NCBI GenBank assembly: GCA_963823165.1
Contig: CAWGKV010000005.1
Location: 157,390 to 221,389 of the forward strand
From: Roseiarcus sp963823165
GTDB lineage: Bacteria > Pseudomonadota > Alphaproteobacteria > Rhizobiales > Beijerinckiaceae
Length of the DNA stretch: 64,000 bases
Direction: 5' to 3'
A program made the position numbers and the translations under genes. The notes below the pieces were generated by a model, which searched no databases, had not been told where the DNA came from, and was given only the letters and a program-made list of their open reading frames with translations. This document shows, piece after piece, positions 35,883 to 44,892 of the stretch (positions within the stretch are counted from its first letter, which is position 1; every line of letters begins with the position of its first letter).

Positions 35883-36989
35883 ATGGCAAGGGTGGAGCTC
35901 CGTCACGTCTCGAAGCGATTCGGCGACGTCGTCGCGGTGGAGGACTTCTCGCTCGACGCGGCCGACGGCGAGTTCATCGTGTTCGTGGGCCCGTCCGGCT
36001 GCGGCAAGACCACGACGATGCGCATCATTGCCGGGCTCGAGGTCGCCTCCGAGGGAGAAGTTTTGTTCGACGGCAAGGACGTGAGCGACGAGCTGCCGCG
36101 TGATCGCGACGTGGCGATGGTCTTTCAGAACTACGCGCTCTTCCCCCATCTCAACGTGTTCTCGAACATCGCGTTCGGCATGAGGTTGAGAAAGGTTCCA
36201 AAGCCGGAAATCGAGCAGCGCGTCCACAAAACCGCGCAACTGCTGGGCATCGAGGCAACCTTGCAGCGAAGGCCGAAGGAGCTTTCGGGCGGTCAGCGGC
36301 AGCGCGTGGCGCTCGGCCGCGCGATCGTGCGGGAGCCGCGCGTCTTCCTGATGGACGAGCCGCTGTCGAATCTGGATGCGGCCCTGCGGATGGAGATGCG
36401 CGCGGAAATCATCAAGCTGCAGGAGCGGCTCGACGTGACGACGTTCTATGTCACGCACGACCAGGTCGAAGCGCTGAGCATGGGCGACCGCATCGTGGTG
36501 ATGCGCGACGGCCGGATCCAGCAGATCGGAAGCCCGACCGAACTGTACGAACGCCCCGCCAATGTCTATGTCGCGAGTTTCATCGGCAGTCCGCCGATGA
36601 ACCTTTTGTCCGGGCGCGTCGAGGGCGACCGGATCGTTCTGCCGGAGGAGCAGACCACGCTGACGATGAACGGCGCCGCGCGGCAGGCCGTCGCCCGCGC
36701 TTCCACGCCGGAGATCACGGTCGGCGTCCGCCCGGAGCACATCGTCTTCTCCGACAATCCGGCCGGCGCCGCCGCGTTCAGCATCGCGGGCGCCGTCGAT
36801 ACGGTCGAACCTCTCGGCCACACGACGCTCGTGCGGGCGAAGATGGCGTCGGGCCGCCGGCTCAACGTCCTGCTGGCGGGCAAAGTCCGGCTCAAGGAAG
36901 GCCAGAGGGTGCACGCGGTCTTCGCCCCCGATCGCGTCTACTTGTTCGATCTTAAGAGCGAGCAATCTGTGCTCGGCATCAGCGAATAG
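35883..36989 (+). CDS. Sugar ABC transporter ATPase, UgpC/MalK type
   Basis: ATG 35883 follows GAGGAG. The 368-residue protein has an ATPase domain with Walker A GPSGCGKTTTMRIIAG near residue 38, Q-loop VFQNYALFPH, signature LSGGQRQRVALGRAI, Walker B VFLMDEPLSNLDA and switch VTHDQVEAL. A C-terminal TOBE/OB region (about 240-368) with VGVRPEHIVF marks the MalK/UgpC class that can be shared between several importers. It is divergent from the binding protein and permease genes with which it surely works. Confidence 0.93.
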   Translation: MARVELRHVSKRFGDVVAVEDFSLDAADGEFIVFVGPSGCGKTTTMRIIAGLEVASEGEVLFDGKDVSDELPRDRDVAMVFQNYALFPHLNVFSNIAFGMRLRKVPKPEIEQRVHKTAQLLGIEATLQRRPKELSGGQRQRVALGRAIVREPRVFLMDEPLSNLDAALRMEMRAEIIKLQERLDVTTFYVTHDQVEALSMGDRIVVMRDGRIQQIGSPTELYERPANVYVASFIGSPPMNLLSGRVEGDRIVLPEEQTTLTMNGAARQAVARASTPEITVGVRPEHIVFSDNPAGAAAFSIAGAVDTVEPLGHTTLVRAKMASGRRLNVLLAGKVRLKEGQRVHAVFAPDRVYLFDLKSEQSVLGISE

Positions 36990-37149
36990 TCGCGAAGCGA
37001 ACACGAAGGCCGTTCTCCCGGACGGCAATTGCAAAACGATCACCGTCCGTTGCCGGTCTGCACCTTCGAGGACTTGTTCGGCCTCAGGCCCTTGCTGTTC
37101 ATTTTGGCCAAGGAGCGTTGGGCCTACCGTCCTCCGGCCGTCCCAACTC

Positions 37150-37926
37150 TTATCGATTGGCCGTCTGGACTGGTTTTTTCACGGTCCGGTGCGCGGCCTT
37201 CCTGGGGCGCGACGGCGTCTGCGCGGACGCCGGCGACGTCGAGGCTGCTAACTGGCTCCGCTTCGGGTCCATGAGCGCGACACGGATCACCTTGGCGTTA
37301 TACATGATCTCCGCCCCATCCGCCGAATTGTCCTCCGCGCGGCTCGAGGCATCCGGGTCGCCAACGTCAAAACCCCTGGCGCGCAAAAGGCTGACAAGTG
37401 ACTTCGCGTCCTTGCAGGTGTCGGCGCTATAGCAGGAGACCTTGGTCCCGTTGATTTGCCCCGGCTCCAACTTCTGCCGGGTCGCGACCGCCATCCCAAT
37501 CGCCTTCAAATCATCAGCGAGGGAATCTGCGGCGGAAACCCCGGCCTGGTTCGTCGTGGTGACCATGACCACCTGTGGAGCCATGGCCTTGAGGTCCGCC
37601 TTGAGATCTTGCGCGAAGGCGCCGCCATAGCCGAGTACGTTGCGAATGCTGTCTAATGCGGCGGGCCTGGAATCCTGTTGCGTAAGCGCGGCGTGCAACA
37701 GATTACGATAGACGGAAAATTCGATGCGGTCGTGCTTCACGCCCTCAGCCGCTCGCTCCAGCGGCGAGTCGGTCAGCGTATCCTTGTCCTGTTTTGCCCA
37801 GTCGTCGGCTATGAGGTAACTGCCCAGAAGAAAAGCAGAAACGACGGCGCAAAGCGCAAGCGCGATCCACAGCGGAGCCATGAAATACCTGGAGTACCGC
37901 CGCTTGTGATTGAATTCGCTAGACAT
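37150..37926 (-). CDS. Single-pass membrane protein with a LytR-C-like domain
   Basis: ATG 37926 overlaps the end of the lysozyme-type gene by 8 bases, so the two are coupled. The 258-residue product has one membrane helix (FMAPLWIALALCAVVSAFLLGSYLI, about residues 15-39) followed by an exported part. QVVMVTTTNQAGVSAADSLADDLKAIG near residue 118 and the later SLVSLLRARGFDVGD resemble the alpha/beta LytR_C-type cell-wall-associated domain; that is an inference from pattern. A single Cys pair (CYSADTC) may form a disulfide. The C-terminal tail is Lys/Arg/Ser/Pro rich. Function unknown; a cell-wall role beside the lysozyme-type protein is plausible. Confidence 0.65.
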   Translation of the reverse strand: MSSEFNHKRRYSRYFMAPLWIALALCAVVSAFLLGSYLIADDWAKQDKDTLTDSPLERAAEGVKHDRIEFSVYRNLLHAALTQQDSRPAALDSIRNVLGYGGAFAQDLKADLKAMAPQVVMVTTTNQAGVSAADSLADDLKAIGMAVATRQKLEPGQINGTKVSCYSADTCKDAKSLVSLLRARGFDVGDPDASSRAEDNSADGAEIMYNAKVIRVALMDPKRSQLAASTSPASAQTPSRPRKAAHRTVKKPVQTANR

Positions 37927-39172
37927 GGAACGTCCTCCCATATTCCTGAAGAGCCAGCTTCGCGAGGCCAATACGGTTCTCTAGATGCGCGTAGCGCGCC
38001 GCTGGCCTCTCGAAGACGCGCATGAACTCGCCGGTCGCGGTCTCGATGTCGCCCGCTCGACGTATCGCGCTGACGCTTGGCGATTGGGTGGTGCGCAACT
38101 CCTTTAGCAAAAAGCCGTAATTAGCGTCGTCGTCTTGATAATTAACGTCGCCCTTCTGCGCCAACCATTTCTCGAAGTCGATACGCCGGCTTGCCGTCCA
38201 TTGGCACCATCCCAAACCCCCGCGGCCGCCCATCACCGGATTCTGCTCCTGAAGTTGCTTAAATCCCCCGCATTCCCACCCGATATTGCCGAGAATGCCG
38301 GCGGCCTGAGTCGAGGAAAGACCGAGATCGCGAATAAGATCGCGCATGATCCCCGGCGCCTTTTGCCGAAACAGGCCATAGACGCCTGTCGGAATCGGGG
38401 TGGGTTTCGACGTGCGAGTAGACGAGCCCGAGGTTTTGCCCGGCGTGGGCGATGGCGAAGGGGTCGACGCCGGCGCCTCATCGTCGCCCTGATCGCCGGT
38501 CTCAGGTTTGGTCATCTTCGGGTTGGTCGTAAGCCGACCGCTGTGGAGAGCGTCGTCTTTTCTACTCGACCCTAGCGATGAACCGAAATAATAGGCCACG
38601 ACGGTCGTGAAGGCGGTGATCAGAGCGCCCAGAACGAGATTGAAAACATCCCGGTTAATGACCTGCTCGCGTGCGGTCAGGATGGCGTGCAGCAGGTACC
38701 AGATCATGCCGACAAGAACGAACGCGAGGATGGGCGCAATCCACGCGAGCGGGCTGTGCTCTTCCGCCAGCTGCATCTGCGTCGAACGCGCGACCTGCCG
38801 GTCCTGGAAATCGAGCATTTGCTGCTGGAATTCCTGCTCCCGAATCCGCTCGCGCTCCTCAGCGTCCATGCGAAACCGCTCCAGTTCAACCCGCTGGGCT
38901 TGCTCGTTGGCGCGGTCCCGTTCTTTCAGCTCCTCCAACGCGATTTCTTGGAGATCCTTCTGCAGCTGTTCTTTGGCTGCGGGCTGAATGTTCTGAAGCG
39001 TCGTCTTTACGACCTGCGGATCTACGGTCTGGGGATCCTGTATATTCGTCGCTTTTTTTATCGCCTCGACGACTTGATCCTGGAGGGATGCCGACTGCTC
39101 ATGAAGCGGCCCTCCCAACTGCTTGATGATCTCCGGAAAAAGATCCGCAACTATGCCAAGAAATGAAATCAT
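37919..39172 (-). CDS. Membrane-anchored phage-tail-lysozyme-type protein
   Basis: A 417-residue protein with an AGGAGGG ribosome site. Residues 55-135 form a charged, Glu/Gln/Arg-rich coiled coil. Two membrane helices follow at about 142-164 and 175-197, ending in YYFGSSLGSSRKD, a phrase common in small phage membrane proteins. A Pro/Ser/Thr linker (about 215-262) leads to a lysozyme-like domain (265-415) with LGLSSTQAAGILGNIGWECGGF; the probable catalytic Glu is residue 300. GGLGWCQWTASRR near 318 matches phage tail-tip lysozymes. The protein likely cuts peptidoglycan from the inner membrane. No other phage genes are nearby. Confidence 0.75.
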   Translation of the reverse strand: MISFLGIVADLFPEIIKQLGGPLHEQSASLQDQVVEAIKKATNIQDPQTVDPQVVKTTLQNIQPAAKEQLQKDLQEIALEELKERDRANEQAQRVELERFRMDAEERERIREQEFQQQMLDFQDRQVARSTQMQLAEEHSPLAWIAPILAFVLVGMIWYLLHAILTAREQVINRDVFNLVLGALITAFTTVVAYYFGSSLGSSRKDDALHSGRLTTNPKMTKPETGDQGDDEAPASTPSPSPTPGKTSGSSTRTSKPTPIPTGVYGLFRQKAPGIMRDLIRDLGLSSTQAAGILGNIGWECGGFKQLQEQNPVMGGRGGLGWCQWTASRRIDFEKWLAQKGDVNYQDDDANYGFLLKELRTTQSPSVSAIRRAGDIETATGEFMRVFERPAARYAHLENRIGLAKLALQEYGRTFHV

Positions 39173-39539
39173 GGTTGCCCTCCTACATATCCTAACAAAC
39201 CATCACAAACGTCCCTTGTCACAATACTTACCAAGCACGATCCCTGCCCATGCGCATTTCCTACATGCACTATTGGACAAACCAGATCGCCTGAATAGGC
39301 CGTACCACACCTTCCGACCATGTGATGTGATCGGCGTCACACAACAGTTAACGGCGGATATTGCTTACAGTCCTTCAGCTACTTCTGTCATTTAGCTCGT
39401 CTAACGAGTAGAATCAGGAAAACGACAATGGTATATGAGTACCGAGTTTCATCCTGTTGGGCGCGCCACCTGGACAGGAAGGCGCCGGCGGACGCGGCTG
39501 GCCTCCAAGTGCAGCTATGTGGCGCAAGGAGCGTGATCC
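39173..39539. other. AT-richer divergent gap before the kinase operon
   Basis: This 367-base gap between the leftward lysozyme-type gene and the rightward kinase gene is noticeably lower in GC (about 39180-39440) than its surroundings. It must hold both promoters. I see no gene, clear operator or hairpin in it. Confidence 0.4.
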
Positions 39540-41051
39540 ATGTTCGAGCGCCACGTCATCGCCTTTGACGCAGGCGGCACCGCCGTCAAGGCGGCGCTCT
39601 ACGACGAGCGCGGCGTCGAGCGCGCGGCCGCCGCGGTGGGAATGCCGCCCCTGCATCCCGCTCCCGGATGCCTCGAACGCGATCCCGAGGCGATGTGGGC
39701 CGCGGTTTGCGACGTGGCGCGCAAGGTTCTCGCCGCGTCGGGCGTCGAGCCGTCGGCGATCGTCGCCGTCGGACTCACCGGCTTCGGCAACGGCCTTTTT
39801 CTCATCGACCGCGACGGCAGGCCGGTCCGCAACGCCATCCTGTCGCCGGACCAGCGCGCGCAAGCGATCGTCAAGCGCTGGCGGGCCGAGGGGGCCGAGG
39901 CCGCCGCGATGTCGCTGACCTTCAACAGCCAGTTCGCCGGCAAGCCCCTGCCGCTGATCGCCTGGCTCGAGGAGCATGAGCCGGAGGCGCTGGCGCGCGC
40001 CGACCGTGCGCTCTTCTGCAAGGACTATCTCCGCTTCCGGCTGACGGGCGAGATCGGCCTCGAAATCAGCGACATGTCGTCGGCGAGCCTCGTCGATCAG
40101 CGCCTTCGCCGCTGGGCGCCGGCCGCGCTCGATCCCTTCAGGCTCGGGCGCCATGCACGACTGTTCGGCGAAGGGGTCGAGCCGCTGACCATCGCCGGCG
40201 CCGTCACCAAAAGGGCCGCGGCCGAGACCGGGCTCAAGGCCGGAACGCCGGTCTCGGCCGGTTATGCCGACGGCCCGGCGATGGCGCTCGGCCTCGGCGC
40301 GACCGACGAGAGCCTGATCAGCGTCATCGCCGGCACCTGGGGCCTCAACCAGCTCGCCACCCGGACGCCTCCGACCGACGGGTCCGTGGCCGCGGTCATC
40401 GCCGGGCCGAGGCCGAGCGAATTCGTCCTGACCGACGCCGGCCCGACGTCGGCCAGCGCTTTCGAATGGTTCGTCGACTCCGTCCTCGGCCGCGCCGACA
40501 TGGGCCGCCGGAGCCGCGATGCGCTGTTCGATTTCTGCAACGCCGAGGTTCTCCGCGCGCGGGCTGACGGCGCCGTGCCGTATTTCCTGCCCTACCTCAA
40601 CGGCCGGCTCGAGCAGCCCGAGGCGAGGGCGTGCTTCATCGGTCTCGCGTCCTGGCAAGGCCTGCCGGAAATGGTCCGCGCGGTGTACGAGGGCGTGGCG
40701 TTCGAGCACCGCGGCCATATCGATCATCTGCTCATGGGCCGTGAGCGGCCGCGCGCCGCGCGCTTCGCCGGCGGCGCGGCCCGCAGTCGGCCGTGGCTCG
40801 AAATCTTCGCCGCTGCGATCGATATGCCGCTCGAACTCTCGTCCGTCACCGAGCTCGGCGCGCTCGGCGCCGCGATCGTCGCCGCCGTCGGCGTAAAGCT
40901 CTATCCCGACCTCGACGCCGCCGTCGCCGCGATGACCCGGGTCACCAGCCGCATCGAACCCGAGCCTGGCCTGACGCGAATCCTGGAGCGTCGCCGCGGC
41001 GTCTTCAACGCGCTGCGCGACGCCCTGAGTTCCGCCTGGGCGACGCTTTGA
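39540..41051 (+). CDS. FGGY family carbohydrate kinase
   Basis: A 503-residue ATP-dependent sugar or polyol kinase. The FGGY fold shows an N-terminal phosphate loop VIAFDAGGTAVKAALYD, GVGLTGFGNGLFLIDRDG-like text near residue 77, the substrate-domain CKDYLRFRLTG near 159, PVSAGYADGPAMALGLGA near 237, VIAGTWGLNQLA near 260 and FAGGAARSRPWLEIFA near 416. Similar sequences are annotated as xylulose, erythritol or carbitol kinases; the substrate cannot be set by eye. It heads a same-strand cluster with corrinoid methyltransferases and a sugar ABC importer. Confidence 0.88.
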   Translation: MFERHVIAFDAGGTAVKAALYDERGVERAAAAVGMPPLHPAPGCLERDPEAMWAAVCDVARKVLAASGVEPSAIVAVGLTGFGNGLFLIDRDGRPVRNAILSPDQRAQAIVKRWRAEGAEAAAMSLTFNSQFAGKPLPLIAWLEEHEPEALARADRALFCKDYLRFRLTGEIGLEISDMSSASLVDQRLRRWAPAALDPFRLGRHARLFGEGVEPLTIAGAVTKRAAAETGLKAGTPVSAGYADGPAMALGLGATDESLISVIAGTWGLNQLATRTPPTDGSVAAVIAGPRPSEFVLTDAGPTSASAFEWFVDSVLGRADMGRRSRDALFDFCNAEVLRARADGAVPYFLPYLNGRLEQPEARACFIGLASWQGLPEMVRAVYEGVAFEHRGHIDHLLMGRERPRAARFAGGAARSRPWLEIFAAAIDMPLELSSVTELGALGAAIVAAVGVKLYPDLDAAVAAMTRVTSRIEPEPGLTRILERRRGVFNALRDALSSAWATL

Positions 41052-41056
41052 CGCAC

Positions 41057-41222
41057 CCCCCTTCTCCCCTTGCGGGAGAAGAGCCTGCCCCGAGCCCGTC
41101 GAGGGGTGGCGCGAAGCGCCGGATGAGGGGTCGCGCCGCAGGCCGCGCTGGCTCGTGGCGCTGTCGCGCGGGCCCCTCACCCCCGACCCCTCTCCCGCAA
41201 GGGGAGAGGGGAGATCCGTTTG
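41057..41222. repeat. Long palindromic intergenic repeat (CCCCTCTCCC type)
   Basis: Arms at about 41057-41081 and 41188-41212 (CCCCTTCTCCCCTTGCGGGAG against its complement) each contain a small inner hairpin, and a CGGATGAGGGG block lies between them. Related pieces occur at 44700-44740, 51003-51055 and 60068-60202. It separates the kinase gene from the corrinoid protein gene and could fold into a transcript-stabilising or terminating structure. Confidence 0.75.
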
Positions 41223-41299
41223 ACCGAGATCAAGCCTCGCCGACCGCTCGAGTGCTAGCAACTGGTATCGAGATATCCCAGCGGCGAAGGGGGAGGACC

Positions 41300-41941
41300 A
41301 TGGCGGTGTTGCAAAAGCTGTTCGACGCGATCGTGGACGGCAAGGCGCAAGCCGCGCAATCGATCGTCGAGGAGGAGCTCGAGGCCGGCGCCGAGCCGAT
41401 GGCGCTCATTTCCCAGACGATGATCCCGGCGATGGACGAGGTCGGCAAGCTCTTCCAGGAGGAGGAGTACTTCGTCCCCGAACTGATGCTGGCCGGACGG
41501 GCGATGAAGGCGGCGATGGGGCCGCTGCGTCCTCTGCTCGCGGCGGCGGGCGCGAAGCCGGCCGGGATCGTGGTCGCGGGCGCGGTCAAGGGCGACCTGC
41601 ACGACATCGGCAAGAATCTCGTCATCTCGATGCTGGAGGGCGCGGGCTTCAAGGTGATCGACCTCGGCGCGGACGTGACGCCGGAAAAATTCGTTGAGGC
41701 GATCCATAAGCACCATCCGCAGATCGTGTGCCTGTCTGCGCTGTTGACCGTGACGATGACCGGCATGAAGTCGACCATCAAGGCCATCGAGGATGCGGGG
41801 TTGCGCCGCTCCGTCAAGATTTTGGTCGGCGGCGCGCCTTTGAGCGAGAGATACGCGACGGAGATCGGCGCCGATGGCTATGGCGCGTCTGCGACCGACG
41901 CGGTGGCGCTGGCGCGCAGGCAGGTGGGGCTTTCGAACTGA
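41300..41941 (+). CDS. Corrinoid-binding methyltransferase protein (MtaC/MtbC type)
   Basis: ATG 41300 follows GGGGGAGGACC. The 213-residue protein has the helical cap domain (about 1-88) with MIPAMDEVGKLFQEEEYFVPELMLAGRAM and the Rossmann B12-binding domain from about 90. The lower-ligand motif DxHxxG is GDLHDIGKNLV, with Asp99, His101 and Gly104. SALLTVTMTGMKSTI and VGGAPLSERYATEIGADGYGASA near the end are also typical. It should carry a methyl group on cobalt between two methyltransferases, here probably the next two gene products. Its stop is one base before the next start. Confidence 0.93.
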   Translation: MAVLQKLFDAIVDGKAQAAQSIVEEELEAGAEPMALISQTMIPAMDEVGKLFQEEEYFVPELMLAGRAMKAAMGPLRPLLAAAGAKPAGIVVAGAVKGDLHDIGKNLVISMLEGAGFKVIDLGADVTPEKFVEAIHKHHPQIVCLSALLTVTMTGMKSTIKAIEDAGLRRSVKILVGGAPLSERYATEIGADGYGASATDAVALARRQVGLSN

Positions 41942-41942
41942 C

Positions 41943-43337
41943 ATGGGCGCGGCGTTCAAGCCGCTCGTCTTCGCGAGGCTGGCGATCGACGATGCCGACG
42001 ACCTGCTCTTCGGGGTCGCGCCCCACCCCGTGCGCTGCGGCCTCGGCCTCGAAATCGGCGCCGGCAAGGTTTTTCCGGAAGTCAATTTCACCCTTCCGAC
42101 GATGGAGCTGACAGAGGCGACCTGGCCGGAAGTCCGCGCCCATTACGAGGAGATCGGGCGGCAGGTCGTTGCGCGGGCGCTCCGGCTGAAAGCGCCGGGG
42201 CTGGTGCTCGAGTTCGAACATTTGCCGGCGATGACCGAGCGGCCCGAGTGGGGCGCCGAGCTCACGCGAATCCTCAAGGCGCGCCTCGTTGAAGCGCACG
42301 AGAAAAGCGGCCTGCGCTCGGCGTTGCGCGTGACCCCGACCGACATCCGCGAGAAGGCGAAGCCGCCGCTGATGCGCCACGGGGAGCCTTGCGAGACCCT
42401 GTTCCGTTCGTTCGAGCTCAGCGCCGAAAGCGGCGCCGACATCCTCTCGATCGAATCGGTCGGCGGCAAGGAGGTGCACGACAAGGCGCTGGTCGTCGCC
42501 GACATTCCGGCGATCGCCTTCGCGCTCGGCGTGCTCAGCCCGCGCGACATGGCCTTCCTCTGGGCGCGAATCCGCGAGATCTGCGGGGACCATCCGGGCG
42601 TCGTCCCCGGCGGCGACTCGGCCTGCGGTTTCGCCAACACCGCCATGCAACTCGCCGGCCAGAAAATGCTGCCCGAGGTTTTGGCCGCGGTCGTGCGCGC
42701 GATGAGCGCGGCGCGCGCGCTCTCGGCGTTCGAGCAGGGCGCATTGGGCCCGTCGAAGGACTGCGCCTACGAAGGTCCGATCATGAAGGCGATCGCCGGC
42801 GTGCCGATCTCGATGGAGGGCAAGTCGGCGGCTTGCGCGCATTTCAGCGCGGTCGGCAACATCGCGAGCGCGATGTGCGACCTGTGGAGCAACGAGTTGG
42901 TGCAGAACGTGCGGCTTTTGTCGGGCAACGCGCCCGAGGCCTTCGCGGAACTGCTGGAATACGACTGTCGGCTGATGAATGCGGCTGCGCTCAAGGGTGA
43001 GGCGAAGACGCTGCGCGACATTCTGGTCTTCTCCGACGAATGGCTGAGCCCGCAGGCGGCCGTGCTGTCGCCGGCGGCGACGATCGAGATCGCCGGCGCC
43101 ATCGTGGCGAAGACGGACCCTTACGACCGGACGGTCGCCGCCGGTAAGGCCGCGGTCGCGCTTCTCGACAGGGGCAGACGCGAGGGCCGGCTGGCGCTTC
43201 CCCGCAAGGAGGCGCAGTGGCTCGAGCGCATCGACGAGGCGCTGCAGGCGCTGCCGTCCGACTGGCGCGAGCTCCAGGCCGAGCTCGAGCCGCAATACGG
43301 ACATCTGTACGACAAGGCCGGTTACGGGCTCGCGTGA
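41943..43337 (+). CDS. MtaB-type zinc-dependent corrinoid methyltransferase
   Basis: A 464-residue TIM-barrel protein of the methanol:corrinoid methyltransferase (MtaB) family. The family zinc ligands (Glu, Cys, Cys in the Methanosarcina enzyme) correspond to Glu171 (ILSIESVGGKEV), Cys228 (GGDSACGFANTAM) and Cys274 (PSKDCAYEGPIM), with near-identical spacing. It should activate a methoxy or hydroxymethyl substrate and pass the methyl to the neighbouring corrinoid protein. In an apparently aerobic alphaproteobacterium with sugar genes around it, the substrate may be a methylated sugar rather than methanol. It starts one base after the corrinoid gene ends. Confidence 0.85.
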   Translation: MGAAFKPLVFARLAIDDADDLLFGVAPHPVRCGLGLEIGAGKVFPEVNFTLPTMELTEATWPEVRAHYEEIGRQVVARALRLKAPGLVLEFEHLPAMTERPEWGAELTRILKARLVEAHEKSGLRSALRVTPTDIREKAKPPLMRHGEPCETLFRSFELSAESGADILSIESVGGKEVHDKALVVADIPAIAFALGVLSPRDMAFLWARIREICGDHPGVVPGGDSACGFANTAMQLAGQKMLPEVLAAVVRAMSAARALSAFEQGALGPSKDCAYEGPIMKAIAGVPISMEGKSAACAHFSAVGNIASAMCDLWSNELVQNVRLLSGNAPEAFAELLEYDCRLMNAAALKGEAKTLRDILVFSDEWLSPQAAVLSPAATIEIAGAIVAKTDPYDRTVAAGKAAVALLDRGRREGRLALPRKEAQWLERIDEALQALPSDWRELQAELEPQYGHLYDKAGYGLA

Positions 43338-43375
43338 CGGAAAACGCGGGCGGAAGAGCCAAAGGGAGCAGACCG

Positions 43376-44684
43376 ATGAACGCCATGGAAAGAATCGGAT
43401 CGAGCGCCAAGAAGATCAGCTCGAAACGGAAGCGGGTCATCGACGCGATCAACCATCGCACGCCCGACCGCGTGCCGATGGACTTCGGCGGATCGGCGGT
43501 CACCGGCATGCATGTGAGCTGCGTCGCCGAGCTCAGGGACTATTACGGCCTCGAGAAGCGGCCGGTGAAGGTCATCGAGCCTTACCAGATGCTCGGCCTG
43601 ATCGAGGACGACCTCAAGGACGCGATCGGCATCGACGTCACGCCGCTGCTCAGCCGCACCAACATGTTCGGCTTCGAGAACCGCGACTGGAAGTCTTGGA
43701 CCTTCAATGGGCTCGAGGTGCTCGTGCCGGAGGGGTTCCGCGTCAGCGTCGAGCCGGAGAAGGGCGGCGCGCTGATCTATCCCAAGGGTGACACGAGCGC
43801 GCCGCCGAGCGGGCACATGCCGAAGGACGGGTTCTTCTTCGATTCGGTCATCCGGCAGAAGCCGATCGACCTCGACCATCTCAACCCCCAGGACAACACG
43901 GAGCAGTACAAGCCGCTGACCGAGGCCGAGCTCGATGGAATCGAGGAGGACGCGCGCGCCGTGAATGACGGCGAATATGCGGTCTTCGCCTCGCTGGTGA
44001 ACACCGCGCTCGGCGACATCGCCTTCGTCCCCGGCCCCGACCTCACCGACCCCAAGGGCGTGCGGGACGTGGCGGAATGGTACATGCTGACGGCGAGCCA
44101 TCCGGAGGTCGTGCACAAGATCTTCGAACGGCAGGTCGAGGTCGGCATCGCCAACCTCGAAAGGATCCACGCCCGGGTCGGCGAGGCGATCGACGTGATC
44201 TTTCTCTGCGGCACGGACTTCGGCACGCAGACGTCGAGCTTCTGCTCGGTCAGGACGTTCGAACTCTTTGTGGAAGCCGCACTATGCCGACCTCTGCGGC
44301 TGGATCCACAAGAACACCAGCTGGAAGACGTTCAAGCATTCCTGCGGCTCGTCGGAGCGGTTCTTCGAATCGATGATCGACGCCGGCATCGACATCATCA
44401 ATCCGGTCCAGTGCTCCGCGAAGGGCATGGATCCAAAAATGCTGAAGGAGAAGTACCAGGGGCGGCTCGTATTCTGGGGCGGCGGCGTCGACACCCAGAA
44501 GACTTTGCCTTTCGGCGCGCCGGCCGAGGTGCGGGCCGAGGTGCTGAAGCGCTGCGAGATCTTCTCCGAGGGCGGCGGCTTCGTGTTCGACGCCATCCAC
44601 AACGTCCAGGCCGGCACGCCGGTCGAAAACATGATCGCGATGATCGACGCGGTGAGGGAGTTCAACGGCGGGCTCGAGCCGTGA
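43376..44684 (+). pseudogene. UroD-family methyltransferase (MtaA/CmuA type), single-base frameshift
   Basis: The gene starts at ATG 43376 after AAAGGGAGC. The first frame gives RKRVIDAINHRTPDRVPMDFGGSAV near residue 20 and runs to FLCGTDFGTQTSSFCSVRTF; the second continues LWKPHYADLCGWIHKNTSWKTF, HSCGSSERFFESMIDAGIDI and FEVDAIHNVQ-like text (actually FVFDAIHNVQAGTPVENMI) to 44684. Dropping one T of TTT at 44267-44269 rejoins them into about 435 residues. Family members move methyl groups from a corrinoid protein to coenzyme M or tetrahydrofolate; the HxC zinc site is HSCG here. Whether the break is real or an assembly error is open. Confidence 0.85.
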
Positions 44685-44892
44685 GCAGCCGCGTGGCGGA
44701 CGGCGGCGAAACCCCTCGCCCGCTGGGAGAGGGGCAGGGGTGAGGGGTCCGAGCGGATCCAGCCTGTTTGACCGGCCCATCAGCCCTTCGCCGCGCTTTC
44801 CAAACTGCCCGGTGAGTCAGCCGGCGAGGCCTCCGGCATGACTCCCCGGCCGTCGCCGCCGGCGCTATCCTCTCGTTCCGAAGGGAGGGCCG

